Assembly: GCA_937957985.1 (NCBI GenBank)
Contig: CALGOH010000047.1
Location: 1 to 17,907, forward strand
From: an uncultured Verrucomicrobiae bacterium
GTDB taxonomy: Bacteria > Verrucomicrobiota > Verrucomicrobiia > Verrucomicrobiales > Akkermansiaceae
Direction: 5' to 3'
DNA length: 17,907 nt
In this document: piece after piece, positions 1 to 8,966 of the stretch
Position numbering within the stretch: the stretch's first letter is position 1
How the letters are laid out: each line of letters opens with the position of its first letter
Position numbers and translations under genes: made by a program
Notes under the pieces: generated by a model
The model's database searches: none
The model's input: only the letters and a program-made list of their open reading frames with translations
Told to the model about the DNA's origin: nothing

Positions 1-32
1 ACTCCGGCTTGGACCAAAAGTTTCAGTCGCCA

Positions 33-593
33 CTATTGCTCCAATTGGCGGAGTTCGGTCGCAGTGCCGGGCGGAGGAAGGACCGGCGGGATGGGCGGCG
101 GAATGATGATCGGAACGTCGAGCGGATCCGGAGGCGTTTCGGCGGGTTCGACCTCGACGTTCTTGCCCTTGGCGCTCTTGGCGCTGTCGCCTTCCTTGCC
201 GGCGGAGGGTGAGAGGCGGGCCATGACTTCCTGCACACGGTGCAGGGAATCGGGCGCCGTGGCGATGGCGCACTGGGCGATGAGGCGCATGTGCTCCGGC
301 GCGGCGCGGACGGCGGTTTCGACAACGTAGCCGACGATTGCATCGTCGCACTCGGTGCCGAGGATGGCGGCCTTCACGATCTCGCAGGCGCAGGACGGAT
401 GGGCGGAAACCTCGGCATCGACGAGGCGGAGAAGCTCGATCGGATCGTCCTTCGCGCGCTCGGCGGTCGATTGCACGCGTTCGACGATCGGCGTGCAATC
501 GACGGGCGGCTCTGCCGGCTTCTCGGACTCTTCCGCGTAGGACAGGGTGGCCAGCAATCCGGCCGCCAGGGTGGTCGCGAAATGTTTCTGCAT
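33..593 (-). CDS. Small secreted protein with five cysteines and a proline-rich tail, function unknown
   Basis: A 186-aa protein from ATG (rc of 591-593) to TAG (rc of 33-35). The first 20 residues form a clear signal peptide: basic start, hydrophobic core, then SYA before EES, so export is expected. The mature part is short and mostly helical in character, with cysteines at about residues 33, 68, 70, 82 and 108 (a CAC pair inside HPSCACEIV). These could form disulphides in the periplasm. The C-terminal 50 residues are low complexity: a Lys/Ser/Glu linker followed by isoleucine-proline runs (IIIPPPIPPVLPPP). I recognise no family. It lies downstream of the ABC-F gene on the same strand after 110 bp, so it may have its own promoter. 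No good Shine-Dalgarno precedes the ATG. The coding call rests on the signal peptide and coherent composition. Confidence 0.75.
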   Translation of the reverse strand: MQKHFATTLAAGLLATLSYAEESEKPAEPPVDCTPIVERVQSTAERAKDDPIELLRLVDAEVSAHPSCACEIVKAAILGTECDDAIVGYVVETAVRAAPEHMRLIAQCAIATAPDSLHRVQEVMARLSPSAGKEGDSAKSAKGKNVEVEPAETPPDPLDVPIIIPPPIPPVLPPPGTATELRQLEQ

Positions 594-663
594 GATGGAG
601 AGGGTGGGGTGAGTGCCGCGCAGGAATCGGAGCCGACTCCGGCGAGGATGTGAACAACTAGCA

Positions 664-703
664 CGCGATCACGTCCCTTGGAAAGAAGGAAATCCCCCCG
701 CGA

Positions 704-708
<5 letters not shown>
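664..708. repeat. Short direct repeat cgcgatcacg, two copies
   Basis: The 10-mer cgcgatcacg occurs at 664-673 and 699-708, 35 bp apart from start to start. A partial third match (ccgcgatcat) lies near 719. The second copy runs over the stop codon of the ABC-F gene. The gap between the two minus-strand genes (594-703) also has a weak hairpin, CGGAG/CTCCG at 628-641, with no T-run. The repeats may be chance in GC-rich DNA or a small protein-binding site upstream of the secreted-protein gene. Confidence 0.25.
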
Positions 709-2335
<1,627 letters not shown>

Positions 2336-2472
2336 GGGAGGGGACTAGGGCGGCAACGCGGCGGGATCAACCCTCAATCCGGGGGAGCGGTCGCCCGCCG
2401 TCCGGGGCGGAGGCGAAGGAAGGATTGCCGGGACGGCTTGCAAATCGAAGGGACCGCGGGCTAAGTGTCGGC

Positions 2473-2694
2473 ATGAAACGAGCGCTGACGGTGATTCTGA
2501 CCCGGGAGGGTGACGGTTTCGTGGCCCTTTGTCCCGAGATCGATGTGGTTTCCCAAGGCACCACCGTCGAGGAGGCGAAGGCGAACCTGCGCGAGGCGGT
2601 CGAGTTGTTCCTTGAGTGCGCTTCACCGGGTGAGATCGGCGAGCGCCTGTCTTCGGAGGCTTTCGTTTCATCAATGGAGGTGGAAGTTGCCTAA
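2473..2694 (+). CDS. hicB: HicB-type antitoxin
   Basis: A 73-aa protein, antitoxin of a type II HicBA module. It shows the HicB partial RNase-H-like fold signature: a first strand (KRALTVILTREGDGFVALC), then PEIDVVSQGTTVEEAKANL and a helix REAVELFLE. HicB binds and masks the HicA toxin, and HicB proteins with a C-terminal DNA-binding domain also repress their operon. This copy is short and ends soon after the core fold, so no clear DNA-binding domain is visible. The ATG at 2473 is chosen because the family begins at this strand; an upstream in-frame TTG at 2425 would add 16 residues of GC-rich noise. It is the first gene of the module (hicBA order), divergent from the ABC-F gene across 137 bp. 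Confidence 0.88.
   Translation: MKRALTVILTREGDGFVALCPEIDVVSQGTTVEEAKANLREAVELFLECASPGEIGERLSSEAFVSSMEVEVA
2676..2680 (+). promoter_or_regulatory. Ribosome binding site fixing the hicA start
   Basis: A perfect GGAGG inside the end of hicB, six bases before the TTG at 2687. It is the strongest Shine-Dalgarno near this module and shows that translation of hicA begins at a TTG overlapping the hicB stop, not at the far upstream in-frame ATG. Confidence 0.75.
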
Positions 2695-2908
2695 GCTCCC
2701 GGTGCTGTCCGGTCGGGCGGTCTGCAAGGTGCTTGCGGAGCATGGTTTTGCCGAAGTCCGGCGGCGCGGCAGCCATGTGGTGATGCAGAAGCGACTGGGG
2801 GATTCGACGGTGACGGTTCCCGTCCCCGATCACAGGGAACTCAAGCCCGGCACCCTGAGGTCGATCATCCGACAGAGCGGTTTGACGGTGGCGGACTTCT
2901 GCGACTGA
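2687..2908 (+). CDS. hicA: HicA-type mRNA interferase toxin
   Basis: A 73-aa protein with the small dsRBD-like HicA fold. It opens with LPVLSGRAVCKVLAEHGF, continues with the RRRGSHVVMQK motif carrying the conserved catalytic histidine (H30), and then VPDHRELKPGTLRSIIRQSGL, typical of the family's second half. HicA cleaves mRNA and slows growth until bound by HicB. The start is TTG at 2687-2689, supported by GGAGG six bases upstream. The gene overlaps the last 8 bases of hicB, so its translation is probably coupled and kept low relative to the antitoxin. Length and all key features look intact, so the toxin is probably functional. A longer reading from 2510 runs out of frame through hicB and shows no family similarity. 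Confidence 0.88.
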   Translation: MPKLPVLSGRAVCKVLAEHGFAEVRRRGSHVVMQKRLGDSTVTVPVPDHRELKPGTLRSIIRQSGLTVADFCD

Positions 2909-2969
2909 GTGTGGGCGGGCGCGTCTTTGCGAGTTGCGTGATGTGGAAAGGGGGGGAGATACTCGATCC

Positions 2970-3995
2970 GTGAATCGCAGGAATTGGCTTTGGCTCGCGA
3001 GCGGCGGGGTGTTCGGCGGGTGCGTGCCTATGGGCGGGGTTTGGACTCGGTCGTGGGGCGGCGCGACGGTGGAGCGCGCCGATGCCATCGCGCGGGCCAG
3101 CGGCGGCCGTGGATGGGCGGCGTGGGAAAGCGGCAGCCTGCGCAAGTCGTGGCGGACGCATTATCGCGGTCCCGTCCTGAGCGTGACCAAGGCGATGGCG
3201 GGCCTGGCCTGCGCAAGGGCTGTCGGCGAGGGCTGGCTGGACCTCGACGAACCGGCGGCGGAAACCCTGACGGAGTGGAGTGGCGATCCCCTGAAGAGCC
3301 GGATCACGACGCGTCACCTTTTGCAGATGACCGCGGGCCTCGACGACGGTGCGGGCCGGCTCTATCGCCGCGGCATCGCCGACAAGGGGCGGGTCGCGCT
3401 GGCCTTGCCGCTGGTCGATCCGGTCGGCGCCCGCTTCCGCTACGGTCCGGCCTGCTGGGAGGTGCTGGCGGAGCTGCTGCACCGCAAGGCCTCGGCGCGG
3501 GGCGGGAGTCTGGAGGGATTTCTCAGCCGGGCGGTGATGCGGCCGCTGGGCCTCAGCAGCCCGGAATGGCGGGCCGATGCCAAGGGACGGTTTTTCCTGT
3601 CGACCGGTGCGGAGCTGAACGTCACCGAAATGGGCCGTCTGGGCCGGGCGATCGGCAGGCTCGCCGGCGGGTCGGCGGTCGGCGGCATTCCGGCTTCGGC
3701 TTTCCGCGACGTCACCCGCCCGTCGTCGGTGAACCCGATGTTCGGCGGCGGGGTGTGGTCGAACCAGCGGGGTTCGCGCGGTTGGTCGATCGAGGTCGAG
3801 GAGGAACTCGATCCCCCGAAGGACGCGTCATTCTGGCGGGCCGCCTGTCTGTCGCGCGGCCAGCCGTCGACAATGCTCGCCCTGATCGGCTCGGCCGGGC
3901 AGAGGGTCTTCATCTGGCCGGACGAGGGCCGGGTGATCGCGCGGCTGGGATTTTCCGGAAGCTGGCGCGACGCTCCGCTGCTGCAGGTGGTGTGA
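2970..3995 (+). CDS. Beta-lactamase-fold serine hydrolase, exported
   Basis: A 341-aa protein of the serine beta-lactamase/penicillin-binding-like hydrolase superfamily. Visible motifs are the catalytic SxxK as S71-V-T-K74 in PVLSVTKAMAGL, the following GWLDLDEPA stretch, and HLLQMTAGL, the usual LLTMTSGL region. Y158 in RFRYGPACW sits where the YxN motif is expected, but the Asn is replaced by Pro. A C-terminal GGGVW stretch may stand for the K/H-T-G strand. Residues 1-18 are basic then hydrophobic and end at GGC, a poor lipobox, so export is likely but anchoring uncertain. The GTG at 2970 is chosen because it starts the signal-like segment and follows a purine-rich GGGGGGAG. An upstream in-frame TTG at 2934 is possible. 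The substrate is unknown (peptides, esters or muropeptides). It lies 12 bp before the methyltransferase gene, probably in one transcript. Confidence 0.85.
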   Translation: MNRRNWLWLASGGVFGGCVPMGGVWTRSWGGATVERADAIARASGGRGWAAWESGSLRKSWRTHYRGPVLSVTKAMAGLACARAVGEGWLDLDEPAAETLTEWSGDPLKSRITTRHLLQMTAGLDDGAGRLYRRGIADKGRVALALPLVDPVGARFRYGPACWEVLAELLHRKASARGGSLEGFLSRAVMRPLGLSSPEWRADAKGRFFLSTGAELNVTEMGRLGRAIGRLAGGSAVGGIPASAFRDVTRPSSVNPMFGGGVWSNQRGSRGWSIEVEEELDPPKDASFWRAACLSRGQPSTMLALIGSAGQRVFIWPDEGRVIARLGFSGSWRDAPLLQVV

Positions 3996-4007
3996 ACCCG
4001 TAGTGGA

Positions 4008-4613
4008 ATGAAGCCTGAGGAAATCGCCCGAACCTACGATGCCTTGGCCGCGCATTGGAACGGCCCCGATTTCTGGAGGGAGAATGGCATGCGCCAGCAC
4101 CGGCAGGCGCTTCAGTTCGTCGGCGACAAGGGCCGTGCGCTCGATGTGGGTTGCGGAAGCAGCGGGCGCATCATCGATTGGCTGATCGACAGCGGATTCG
4201 AGGTTGAGGGAATCGACGTTTCCGCGGAGATGGTGCGACTGGCGGAGATGCGGCATCCGGAAGTGCGTTTCCATCATGCGGATATCTGCGAATGGGAGCC
4301 CTCGGCCACCTATAACTTCATCTCGGCGTGGGACTGCATCTGGCACGTTCCTCTGGAGCGGCAGGAGCCGGTGGTGCGCAAGCTTTGCGGGGCCTTGGCC
4401 AAGGGCGGGGTGCTGATCCTGACCTGCGGCGGACTGGATGGGCCCGAGGAACGTCGTGAGATCATGAAGGGCCAGCCGATCTATCATGCGACGCCCGGCA
4501 TTCCGCGGCTGCTGGAAATCATCGCCGACTCGGGCTGCATCTGCCGCCATCTGGAATACGACCAGTGGCCGGAGCAGCATGTGTTCCTCGTCGCCCAGCG
4601 GACGGTGCCGTAG
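4008..4613 (+). CDS. Class I SAM-dependent methyltransferase
   Basis: A 201-aa soluble protein. Motif I is LDVGCGSSG (residues 45-53), the glycine-rich SAM-binding loop. The acidic residue that holds the ribose is D70 in VEGIDVSAEMV. Motif post-II follows in VRFHHADICEWEP, and a hydrophobic strand GGVLILTCGG corresponds to motif III/post-III. The opening EIARTYDALAAHWN is typical of small-molecule methyltransferases of the Methyltransf_11/25 type. The substrate cannot be told from sequence. The gene begins 12 bp after the serine hydrolase stop, so the two may be co-transcribed. It ends only 9 bp from the convergent lipoprotein-like gene on the other strand. Confidence 0.92.
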   Translation: MKPEEIARTYDALAAHWNGPDFWRENGMRQHRQALQFVGDKGRALDVGCGSSGRIIDWLIDSGFEVEGIDVSAEMVRLAEMRHPEVRFHHADICEWEPSATYNFISAWDCIWHVPLERQEPVVRKLCGALAKGGVLILTCGGLDGPEERREIMKGQPIYHATPGIPRLLEIIADSGCICRHLEYDQWPEQHVFLVAQRTVP

Positions 4614-4626
4614 GATCCGGCCCTAC
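4610..4626. terminator. Possible short bidirectional hairpin between convergent stops
   Basis: GTAGG at 4610-4614 pairs with CCTAC at 4622-4626 across a 7-base loop. The stem covers both stop codons of the convergent genes. It is only five pairs and has no T-run on either side, so it would be a weak intrinsic terminator at best. Confidence 0.2.
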
Positions 4627-5705
4627 TTCCTCCGGTAGACCTGCAGGTTGGCGTCGTCCATGCGGACGTGGTAGCCGGAGCCGAAGGGGATCCGGGGAAG
4701 CGGGCCGACGGCGTCGTAGGCGGCGACGAGGTCCGGCTGCCGCCATTCCGAGAAGAGCGGGATGGGGCGGTCGTAGGTGCCGAAAAGGGTGACATCCCAC
4801 TGACTACGGTCGTAGTAGCGATAGGGAATGCCCGAATCGTCCTGGAGGACCACGCGGCAGTTTCCGAGCACCCAGTCGCGGATGCCGGAGAAGGAGCTGT
4901 CGTGCGGGAGGTAGGACGCGGCCTTGAAGTAGGCCGCCCCGCCCGAGTTGCCGTCGAGCCACGGCCGGATCGAGCCGAAGCCGGAGTTCGACAGGTCGGC
5001 GGAGACGTAGATGGCCTTCTTGCCGCCGCCGTAGGGGGAGTTGAAGCGGATCTCGGTGGCGGGCTTGCCGGCGACGGAGATCGAGCGGACGTCCTTCACC
5101 TCGGCACCCATGAGACCGAGGCTGGTCATCATGATGGTCGTGACGTCGGGAGCGTTCTTCATCTCCTTGGTCAGGTAGTAGCCGTGGCGGAGGGGCTTGT
5201 CCATGACCGTGCGGAGGGCCGAGAGGCGGGCGATCGTGTTGTCGCCCGGAACGGCCGGGACGTGGCCGGCCGGTTCGAGGCCGATCAGGATGTAGGTCGA
5301 GGCCCGCGGAAACATCGACGAGACGTACATGATGTCCGGACCGCCGAAGGGATAGACCACGGTCGACGGCGAGCCGAGGTGCGGGCGGAGGTCCTGATGA
5401 TAGTACTGTGCCTGCCGTAGTGTGCGGACGCCGCCCATCTTGCGCCACAGATAGTCGAGCTCCACGGCGTGGAAATGGTAGTCGTCCGAGCGTTGCTGGA
5501 AGGCGGAGAGTTCGGCGCCGGCGCTCACGGGGCGGCCGGCGAGGAAGCGGGCGATGTCGTCATGGGACGGCTCGCCGGTGGCACCGCCGAAATCGCGGGC
5601 GGGATTCAGCGCGACAGGCTGGGTCAGCGGCGCGGAAGGCGGCAGTTCCTTCTGCCCGCACTGGGCGAGGACGAGGGCGGCGAGGGCGGCGGGGAGTTGT
5701 TTCAT
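4623..5705 (-). CDS. Lipoprotein-like secreted protein of unknown family
   Basis: A 360-aa protein from ATG (rc of 5703-5705). The N-terminus is a short basic start, a hydrophobic core (LPAALAALVLAQ) and a cysteine at residue 16 followed by GQKE. This looks like a lipoprotein signal, though Gln just before Cys is not the usual Gly/Ala/Ser. The mature protein is a single domain with recognisable but unnamed stretches: YPFGGPDIMYVSSMFP, ILIGLEPAGHVP, RHGYYLTKEMKN, RFNSPYGGGKKAIYVSADLS and a C-terminal FGSGYHVRMDDANLQVYRR. I do not recognise the family. Its ATG overlaps the permease stop (ATGA), so it is translationally coupled and should act with the transporter at the envelope. A longer reading frame continuing to 6842 is a shadow of the permease and should be ignored. 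Confidence 0.85.
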   Translation of the reverse strand: MKQLPAALAALVLAQCGQKELPPSAPLTQPVALNPARDFGGATGEPSHDDIARFLAGRPVSAGAELSAFQQRSDDYHFHAVELDYLWRKMGGVRTLRQAQYYHQDLRPHLGSPSTVVYPFGGPDIMYVSSMFPRASTYILIGLEPAGHVPAVPGDNTIARLSALRTVMDKPLRHGYYLTKEMKNAPDVTTIMMTSLGLMGAEVKDVRSISVAGKPATEIRFNSPYGGGKKAIYVSADLSNSGFGSIRPWLDGNSGGAAYFKAASYLPHDSSFSGIRDWVLGNCRVVLQDDSGIPYRYYDRSQWDVTLFGTYDRPIPLFSEWRQPDLVAAYDAVGPLPRIPFGSGYHVRMDDANLQVYRRK

Positions 5706-6976
5706 GATGGTGATCGGTAGGTGAGAAAGAAGCCACAGACGGCGATGAAGGCGGCGGTGGCCAGACCGGCGAGTGTCGCTACGGGCTCGGCGCTGACGGA
5801 GCGGATCACGACGAAGCCGGTCATGGCGAGAAATACCAGCGCGGGGGCGAGAAGCTTGCCGAGCGGAATCCTTCCCCGCAGGCGGAAGAGACCGGCGACG
5901 GTGAGCAGGGTGCAGAGGGCGAGTCCGGTCTGGGTGTAGGTGACGAGCTCGCGGAAGCCGGTGGCGAAGATGAAGCCGAGCGCGAGGACGGTCTGGATGC
6001 CGAGGGCGGCGACCGGAGTTTCGCCACGCGGCTTGAGGAAACGCAGGGCCGGGGTGGACCTGCCCATCGCGGCGAGGACGCGGGGCCCGGCCCAGAGCAG
6101 GGCGCTGACCGAGGCGAAGAGCCCGAGCGCGAAAAGGAGGGAGATCGGTGCGGCGGCGCGGTCGCCGAACAGGTGGCGGGCGGAGATTTCGCCGACGGCG
6201 ACCTCGCCACGCAGCGCCTCCACCGGCGCCGCGCGGAGGAAGGCGGCATTGAGTGCGAGGTAGAGGAGGGCGACGACCAGCGTGCCGCCGAGCAGGGCGC
6301 GGCGGACGGTCCGTTCGGGCTGGTCCCATTCCTCGAGGCCGTAGACGGCGGCATTCCAGCCGGAGTAGGAATAGAAAACGAAGAACAGCGAGATGGCGAA
6401 GGCGGGCTGAAGGATGCCTCGGAGGTCGTCGGCAGGCGCGGGGGTCCAGCGGATGTCGCCCTCGCCGGGGAGGATGAGGACGGCGACGAGAAAGAGCAGG
6501 ATGAGCAGCAGCTTGAGCCCGGTGGCGCCGAGTTGGACGCGGGCGCTGGCGGTGGCGTTGATGGCGTGGGCGGCGCTGCCGACAAGGACCACGCCCGCGG
6601 CAGCGGCCTGGACCGGCACGCCCGGGAGGGCCTTGTGAAGGTATTCGCCGAAGGCGAGCGCGGTGATGGCGGTGGGGGCGGCGAAACCGACGAGGGCCGA
6701 GAGGATGCCGGCGGTGAAGCCGAGGGCGGGGTGATAGAGCTCGGTGAGGAAATGGTGCTCCCCGCCGGAGCGGGGCAGGGCTTCGGCCACCGCGGCGTAG
6801 CAGAGCGCGCCGCAGAGGGCGATGACACCGCCGAGCGCCCACAAGAAGAGAATCTGCGGGCCGGAGGTAAGGTCGGGAAGCTGGTAGCCGAGCGAGGTGA
6901 AGACGCCGGTGCCGATCATCGAGGCGATGACCAGGGCGGTCGCGGAAGCCGTGCCCGGTGCGGGTTTCAATGGCAC
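5702..6976 (-). CDS. APC-superfamily permease, probably for amino acids
   Basis: A 424-aa inner-membrane protein with 12 hydrophobic segments. TM1 contains ASMIGTGVFTSLG, the unwound substrate-binding GTGVF motif of the APC family. TM2 and the next loop have the conserved ALCYAAVAEALPRSGGEHHFL pattern. TM6 carries FYSYSGWNAAVYGLEE, also typical. Such proteins are usually proton- or sodium-driven amino-acid or polyamine transporters; the substrate is not predictable here. I prefer the GTG at 6974-6976 (VPLKPAPG...), because the 34 residues added by the ATG at 7078 are Arg/Pro/Ser-rich and unlike the family. No clear Shine-Dalgarno supports either choice. The gene is divergent from the large haem-protein cluster and overlaps the lipoprotein-like gene by four bases. 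Confidence 0.9.
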   Translation of the reverse strand: MPLKPAPGTASATALVIASMIGTGVFTSLGYQLPDLTSGPQILFLWALGGVIALCGALCYAAVAEALPRSGGEHHFLTELYHPALGFTAGILSALVGFAAPTAITALAFGEYLHKALPGVPVQAAAAGVVLVGSAAHAINATASARVQLGATGLKLLLILLFLVAVLILPGEGDIRWTPAPADDLRGILQPAFAISLFFVFYSYSGWNAAVYGLEEWDQPERTVRRALLGGTLVVALLYLALNAAFLRAAPVEALRGEVAVGEISARHLFGDRAAAPISLLFALGLFASVSALLWAGPRVLAAMGRSTPALRFLKPRGETPVAALGIQTVLALGFIFATGFRELVTYTQTGLALCTLLTVAGLFRLRGRIPLGKLLAPALVFLAMTGFVVIRSVSAEPVATLAGLATAAFIAVCGFFLTYRSPS

Positions 6977-7135
6977 CGAGTGTGGCTGACGCGGCGGCGG
7001 TGTCGAGGCAAGTCGTGGCGATGGCAACCGGCTCGATGATCGGAACCCGCAGAATCCGTCATTGATTCCGCATGACATGCCGACCTTCCGGAAATCTTAG
7101 AAAGGCGGGAAAGAGCTGTGCATATCTTGCGGTAT

Positions 7136-7141
7136 GAGGGG
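7136..7141 (+). promoter_or_regulatory. Ribosome binding site for the TTG-started propeller-cytochrome gene
   Basis: GAGGGG lies five bases before the TTG at 7147. It supports TTG as the true start and thus a signal peptide beginning MKAVGALRFR. The 170 bp between this gene and the divergent permease start must hold promoters for both. I see only a weak TTAGAA (7097) and CATATC (7121) pair and do not call it. Confidence 0.6.
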
Positions 7142-7146
7142 ATGGT

Positions 7147-8964
7147 TTGAAGGCTGTCGGGGCACTCCGGTTTCGCTGTCTGGTGGCGATGATGGCGCCG
7201 CTCGTCGCCGCCTATCCCATGGCGGCCGAATATCATTCGCCGGCGGACCTCGCCTATTCGCCGGATGGTTCGTGGCTGGCGGTCGGCGATGCGACCCGTT
7301 CGGCGGTGGCTTTCATCGATCCTGAAACGCAGGACATCGGGGGACAGGTCGAGCTGGGCGCGACACCTGCCGGGCTGGCCTGGGATCCGGAGAGCGGCCG
7401 CCTTTTTGCCGCGGACTTCGGTGCGGGACAGGTGTTGGAAATCGATCCGGAGAACCGAAGCGTCGTCCGTCATCACCGCGTCGGACGCTACCCGCAGGGA
7501 CTGGCGGTGGCGCCCGGACGACGGTTGCTTCTGGTTTGCGACTGGGGACTTGGGCGGCTGTCGGTCGTTGATCTGCCCGGCGGCCGGGTCAAGGTGGAGA
7601 TTCCGGTGGGGATTCAGCCGACGAGCGTGGCGGTCACGCCGGACGAGTCGCTGGCGGTGGTGAGTCACCTCATTCCGGACACCGCGGCCACCACTCCGGA
7701 CCACGCCGCGTCGGTCGCGATCGTCGATCTCGAGGCGGGCGCCGTGAAGCGGTCCGTTCGTCTGCCGACCGGCTCCACGAACGTCCGCGAGCTGGCGGTG
7801 AGCGTCGATGGCGGAAGCGCGTATGTCGTCCACACCCTCGGTCGGTTTCATCTGCCCACCACCCAGCTCGACCGCGGCTGGGTGAACACCAACGCCCTCT
7901 CGGTGATCGACCTCGCCTCGGGAACACTGAAGGCCACCGTGCTGCTCGACCAGGTGATGGACGGAGCGGCGGACCCCTGGGGAGTGGTGTGCGACCCCCG
8001 GGACGAAAAGCTCTACGTCACCCTTTCCGGGGTCGATCAACTCGCGGTGATCGAGCTGGCGGGGCTGTCGAAACTGATCGCCGCCGACCGTGGCAGCCTC
8101 GCCAACGACCTTTCCGCCCTCCATCGGGAAGGGGTCGTCCGCCGCGTCGATCTGCCCGCCAAGGGACCTCGCGGCCTCGACGTCGCCCCCGACGCGGGCA
8201 CCGTGGCGGTTGCCGGGTATTTTTCGGGCGAGGTCGTCTTGCTCGACCGCGAGGGCTCGGATGCCCGCGTGGTTCCCCTCGGCCCGCAGCCCGCCGCGGA
8301 TGCCGCCCGCCGGGGCGAGGTGATCTATCACGATGCCGGGCACTGTTTTCAGCGCTGGTTGAGCTGTGCGAGCTGCCATCCCGGAGCCCGGGCGGACGGA
8401 CTCAACTGGGACCTGCTCAACGACGGCATCGGCAACCCGAAGAACGCCCGCTCGATGCTCTTCGGCCACCTGACGCCGCCGGCGATGTCGCTCGGCGTCC
8501 GCGACGGAATGGCGACCGCGGTGCGCGCGGGTTTCGAGCACATCCAGTTCACCACGCCGGATCCCGGAAGCGTGGACGCCGTCATCGCCTACCTCGAATC
8601 GCTCGAGCCGCTGCCGAGCCCCCACCTGCTGCCCGACGGTTCGCTCAGTGCATCGGCCGCCCGTGGAAGGGAGATCTTCAACCGCAGCTCCGTGGGCTGT
8701 GCGGATTGCCATCCGGCGCCCTTGTTCACGAACCTCGAGCTCTTCGATGTCGGCACCACCGGTCCGCTGGACCGGGGAGCGGAGCGCTTCGACACGCCCA
8801 CCCTGCGCGAACTCTGGCGCACGCCGCCCTATCTCCACGACGGGCGCGCGGCGACCCTGAGGGAGGTGCTCATCGAGCACAATGCGGGCGACCTTCACGG
8901 CCAGACCTCCTCGCTCGAACCATCGGAGATCGAGGACCTGATCGCCTATCTCCAATCGATCTAA
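7147..8964 (+). CDS. YVTN beta-propeller fused to a dihaem MauG/cytochrome c peroxidase-type domain (hydrazine synthase beta-gamma-like)
   Basis: A 605-aa exported protein. Residues 1-27 are a signal peptide (core LVAMMAPLVAAYPMAA). Residues about 28-385 form seven YVTN-like repeats, for example LAYSPDGSWLAVGD, LAWDPESGRLFAAD and LAVSVDGGSAYVVHT, with FHLPTTQLDRGWVNTNAL in blade five. The C-terminal 215 residues are cytochrome: haem 1 at C407-A-S-C410-H411 and haem 2 at C518-A-D-C521-H522. DTPTLRELWRTPPYLHDGRA (His564) follows, the hallmark of the MauG/CCP family. Hydrazine synthase beta is a seven-bladed propeller and gamma a dihaem MauG/CCP-like protein, so this single chain resembles a beta-gamma fusion. 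The start is TTG, supported by GAGGGG five bases upstream. It is followed after 2 bp by the alpha-like gene. The reaction is unknown; plain YVTN-cytochrome electron carriers remain an alternative reading. Confidence 0.9.
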   Translation: MKAVGALRFRCLVAMMAPLVAAYPMAAEYHSPADLAYSPDGSWLAVGDATRSAVAFIDPETQDIGGQVELGATPAGLAWDPESGRLFAADFGAGQVLEIDPENRSVVRHHRVGRYPQGLAVAPGRRLLLVCDWGLGRLSVVDLPGGRVKVEIPVGIQPTSVAVTPDESLAVVSHLIPDTAATTPDHAASVAIVDLEAGAVKRSVRLPTGSTNVRELAVSVDGGSAYVVHTLGRFHLPTTQLDRGWVNTNALSVIDLASGTLKATVLLDQVMDGAADPWGVVCDPRDEKLYVTLSGVDQLAVIELAGLSKLIAADRGSLANDLSALHREGVVRRVDLPAKGPRGLDVAPDAGTVAVAGYFSGEVVLLDREGSDARVVPLGPQPAADAARRGEVIYHDAGHCFQRWLSCASCHPGARADGLNWDLLNDGIGNPKNARSMLFGHLTPPAMSLGVRDGMATAVRAGFEHIQFTTPDPGSVDAVIAYLESLEPLPSPHLLPDGSLSASAARGREIFNRSSVGCADCHPAPLFTNLELFDVGTTGPLDRGAERFDTPTLRELWRTPPYLHDGRAATLREVLIEHNAGDLHGQTSSLEPSEIEDLIAYLQSI

Positions 8965-8966
8965 CC

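Noticed and set aside
2438..2466. Promoter-like TTGCAA and CTAAGT 17 bp apart before hicB
   Set aside because: The second box matches the -10 consensus poorly, and such pairs are frequent by chance.
5706..6842. N-terminal extension of the lipoprotein-like gene on the minus strand
   Set aside because: It is extremely Arg/Pro-rich and lies wholly inside the permease gene in another frame. The real start is the ATG at 5705, followed by a signal peptide.
7989..8966. Upstream extension of the HzsA-FGE gene
   Set aside because: The added residues are Arg/Pro-rich shadow of the previous gene. A signal peptide starts at ATG 8967.
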